A stretch of 11,807 nucleotides of DNA, taken from positions 1 through 11,807 of the forward strand of contig CALGAP010000024.1 of the NCBI GenBank assembly GCA_937958995.1. The letters are read 5' to 3'. Below are positions 11,243-11,807 of the stretch, piece by piece. Source of the DNA: an uncultured Chitinophagaceae bacterium. Its GTDB lineage: Bacteria > Bacteroidota > Bacteroidia > Chitinophagales > Chitinophagaceae. The notes below the pieces were generated by a model. It saw only the letters and a list, made by a program, of their open reading frames with translations, did no database searches and had not been told where the DNA came from. The stretch's first letter is position 1, and each line of letters starts with the position of its first letter. Position numbers and translations under genes: made by a program.

Positions 11243-11650
11243 TCGATCATATCCCCTTCGCTCAACAAATGAGAATCACCCGGCAGGGTGCTCGGCATGG
11301 CCCTTGTCGATCATATCCCCGTCGCTCACCAGGGGGCCGGTCGCGGCGCTTTTGGATCCTATCCCTCTCGCTCAACAAGAGGGCGGCGCGGTACTTGTGT
11401 ATCATATCCCTCTCGCTCAACAACAGCGGTGCGTGTGCAGTCCCTTTTGTCCACGGCACCCGTTTGTCGATCGTCGACTGAGCGATGGAGTGGTGCTGAT
11501 CGAAGGGGATATGGTCGAAAAGAGGGCGGCACGAGGCGGTTGATCGGAGGGGATATGACCAATAAGGAGCAAGAAACGGATTGTTGAGCTAAGGGGATAT
11601 GATCAATATGATGCGAGAAACGGGTCGTTGAGCGAAAGGGATAGGATCGA
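11243..11650. repeat. Array B: four forward and four reverse copies of a 26-bp motif, nested symmetrically
   Basis: The consensus core in the reverse sense is TTGAGCGAAGGGGATATGAT. Forward-strand copies (reverse complement) are at 11243-11268, 11307-11332, 11353-11378 and 11398-11423. Opposite copies are at 11493-11518, 11537-11562, 11581-11606 and 11625-11650. The opposite copies are exactly 44 bp apart; the forward copies are 64, 46 and 45 apart. Matching pairs share a centre near 11457 (the outermost is displaced by about 10 bp), and a GTCGA-TCG-TCGAC dyad sits near the middle at 11466-11478. The region is not coding: its frames merely translate the repeat (LLSERDMI). Confidence 0.85.
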
Positions 11651-11677
11651 AAAGGGAGCGGAACATATGCCGCTCCC
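11650..11677 (-). terminator. Intrinsic terminator of the leftward fdhD gene
   Basis: GGGAGCGG (11654-11661) and CCGCTCCC (11670-11677) form a perfect 8-bp stem around an 8-base loop. Read leftward, the stem is followed by TTTT (11650-11653), and it starts 7 bp after the fdhD stop. The T-tract touches the outermost copy of array B. Confidence 0.8.
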
Positions 11678-11684
11678 ATTGATT

Positions 11685-11807
11685 TCAGGTCTTCTCGTCC
11701 ACACCGAGGCGTTCGGGGTGCGTGTAGACATTCATCCGGCCGCCGCGGACGAAGCCGACGGCCGTGATGCCGAGGTCGTGCGCCAGCCGCAGCGCGAGGC
11801 CGGTCGG
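11685..11807 (-). CDS. fdhD: FdhD, formate dehydrogenase accessory sulfurtransferase (3' end only)
   Basis: Only the last 40 codons are in the window; the gene continues past the right edge. The minus-strand translation contains LAHDLGITAVGFVRGGRMNV followed by YTHPERL, then a short tail and TGA at 11685-11687. The GITxxGFVRGGRxNVYTHPER block is the characteristic C-terminus of FdhD. FdhD passes sulfur from a cysteine desulfurase to the molybdenum cofactor of formate dehydrogenase in the cytoplasm. High GC and strong conservation mark it as a host chromosomal gene and not part of the AT-rich element. Confidence 0.85.
   Translation of the reverse strand, partial: PTGLALRLAHDLGITAVGFVRGGRMNVYTHPERLGVDEKT

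Noticed and set aside
11243..11650. Array B as a CRISPR array
   Set aside because: The repeats are imperfect, half are inverted, spacers are only about 18-20 bp, and no cas gene is present.
10861..11679. Several overlapping open frames of 65-199 codons in both strands over the repeat arrays
   Set aside because: They overlap one another, lack convincing ribosome binding sites, resemble no family and merely translate the repeats (for example LLSERDMI). GC-rich DNA gives long chance frames.

Overview
The window looks like part of a Bacillales chromosome (Firmicutes). Start sites carry strong AGGAGG-type ribosome binding sites and sigma-A-like TTGnnn/TATAAT promoters, and the gene families are typical of that order. 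Composition splits in two. Positions 1 to about 9,540 are AT-rich, while the IS and everything to its right are much more GC-rich, suggesting a Paenibacillaceae-like, fairly GC-rich host carrying an AT-rich integrated element. The genus cannot be fixed from this sequence.

Layout. Positions 1-188 are probably flanking DNA. A candidate attL is centred on 189-190 and a candidate attR on 9515-9516, bounding an element of about 9.3 kb. From left to right the element carries: (1) a type II restriction-modification module, with a beta-class (m4C-type) methyltransferase read rightward and convergent to a BglI-like endonuclease that lies behind an XRE controller gene; (2) a membrane protein, a coiled-coil protein, several very small ORFs and a small protein with a terminase-small-subunit-like zinc motif; (3) a Rep_trans/MobT-type rolling-circle initiator or relaxase; (4) a short serine recombinase, two small coupled ORFs and a full-length large serine recombinase whose last codons run into attR.

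To the right lies an IS3-family element (about 9540-10937) with orfA/orfB joined by an A8 frameshift site. It has no visible target duplication and its right tip cuts the first unit of a host repeat array. Next come two non-coding arrays: five units of a GTGCA-N4-TGCAC dyad every 51-52 bp, then four forward and four reverse copies of a 26-bp motif nested symmetrically about position 11,457. The window ends in the 3' end of a leftward fdhD gene with its own terminator.

How it may work together: the large serine recombinase inserts and excises the element, possibly with a directionality factor from one of the small ORFs. The Rep/relaxase copies or mobilises the excised circle, and the restriction-modification genes stabilise it. 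Two points stand out. Exchanging the att half-sites in silico restores a symmetric attB and a 50-bp symmetric attP, and it changes the predicted C-terminus of the integrase between the integrated and circular states. The methyltransferase promoter also carries a sequence matching the Gram-positive LexA (SOS) box.
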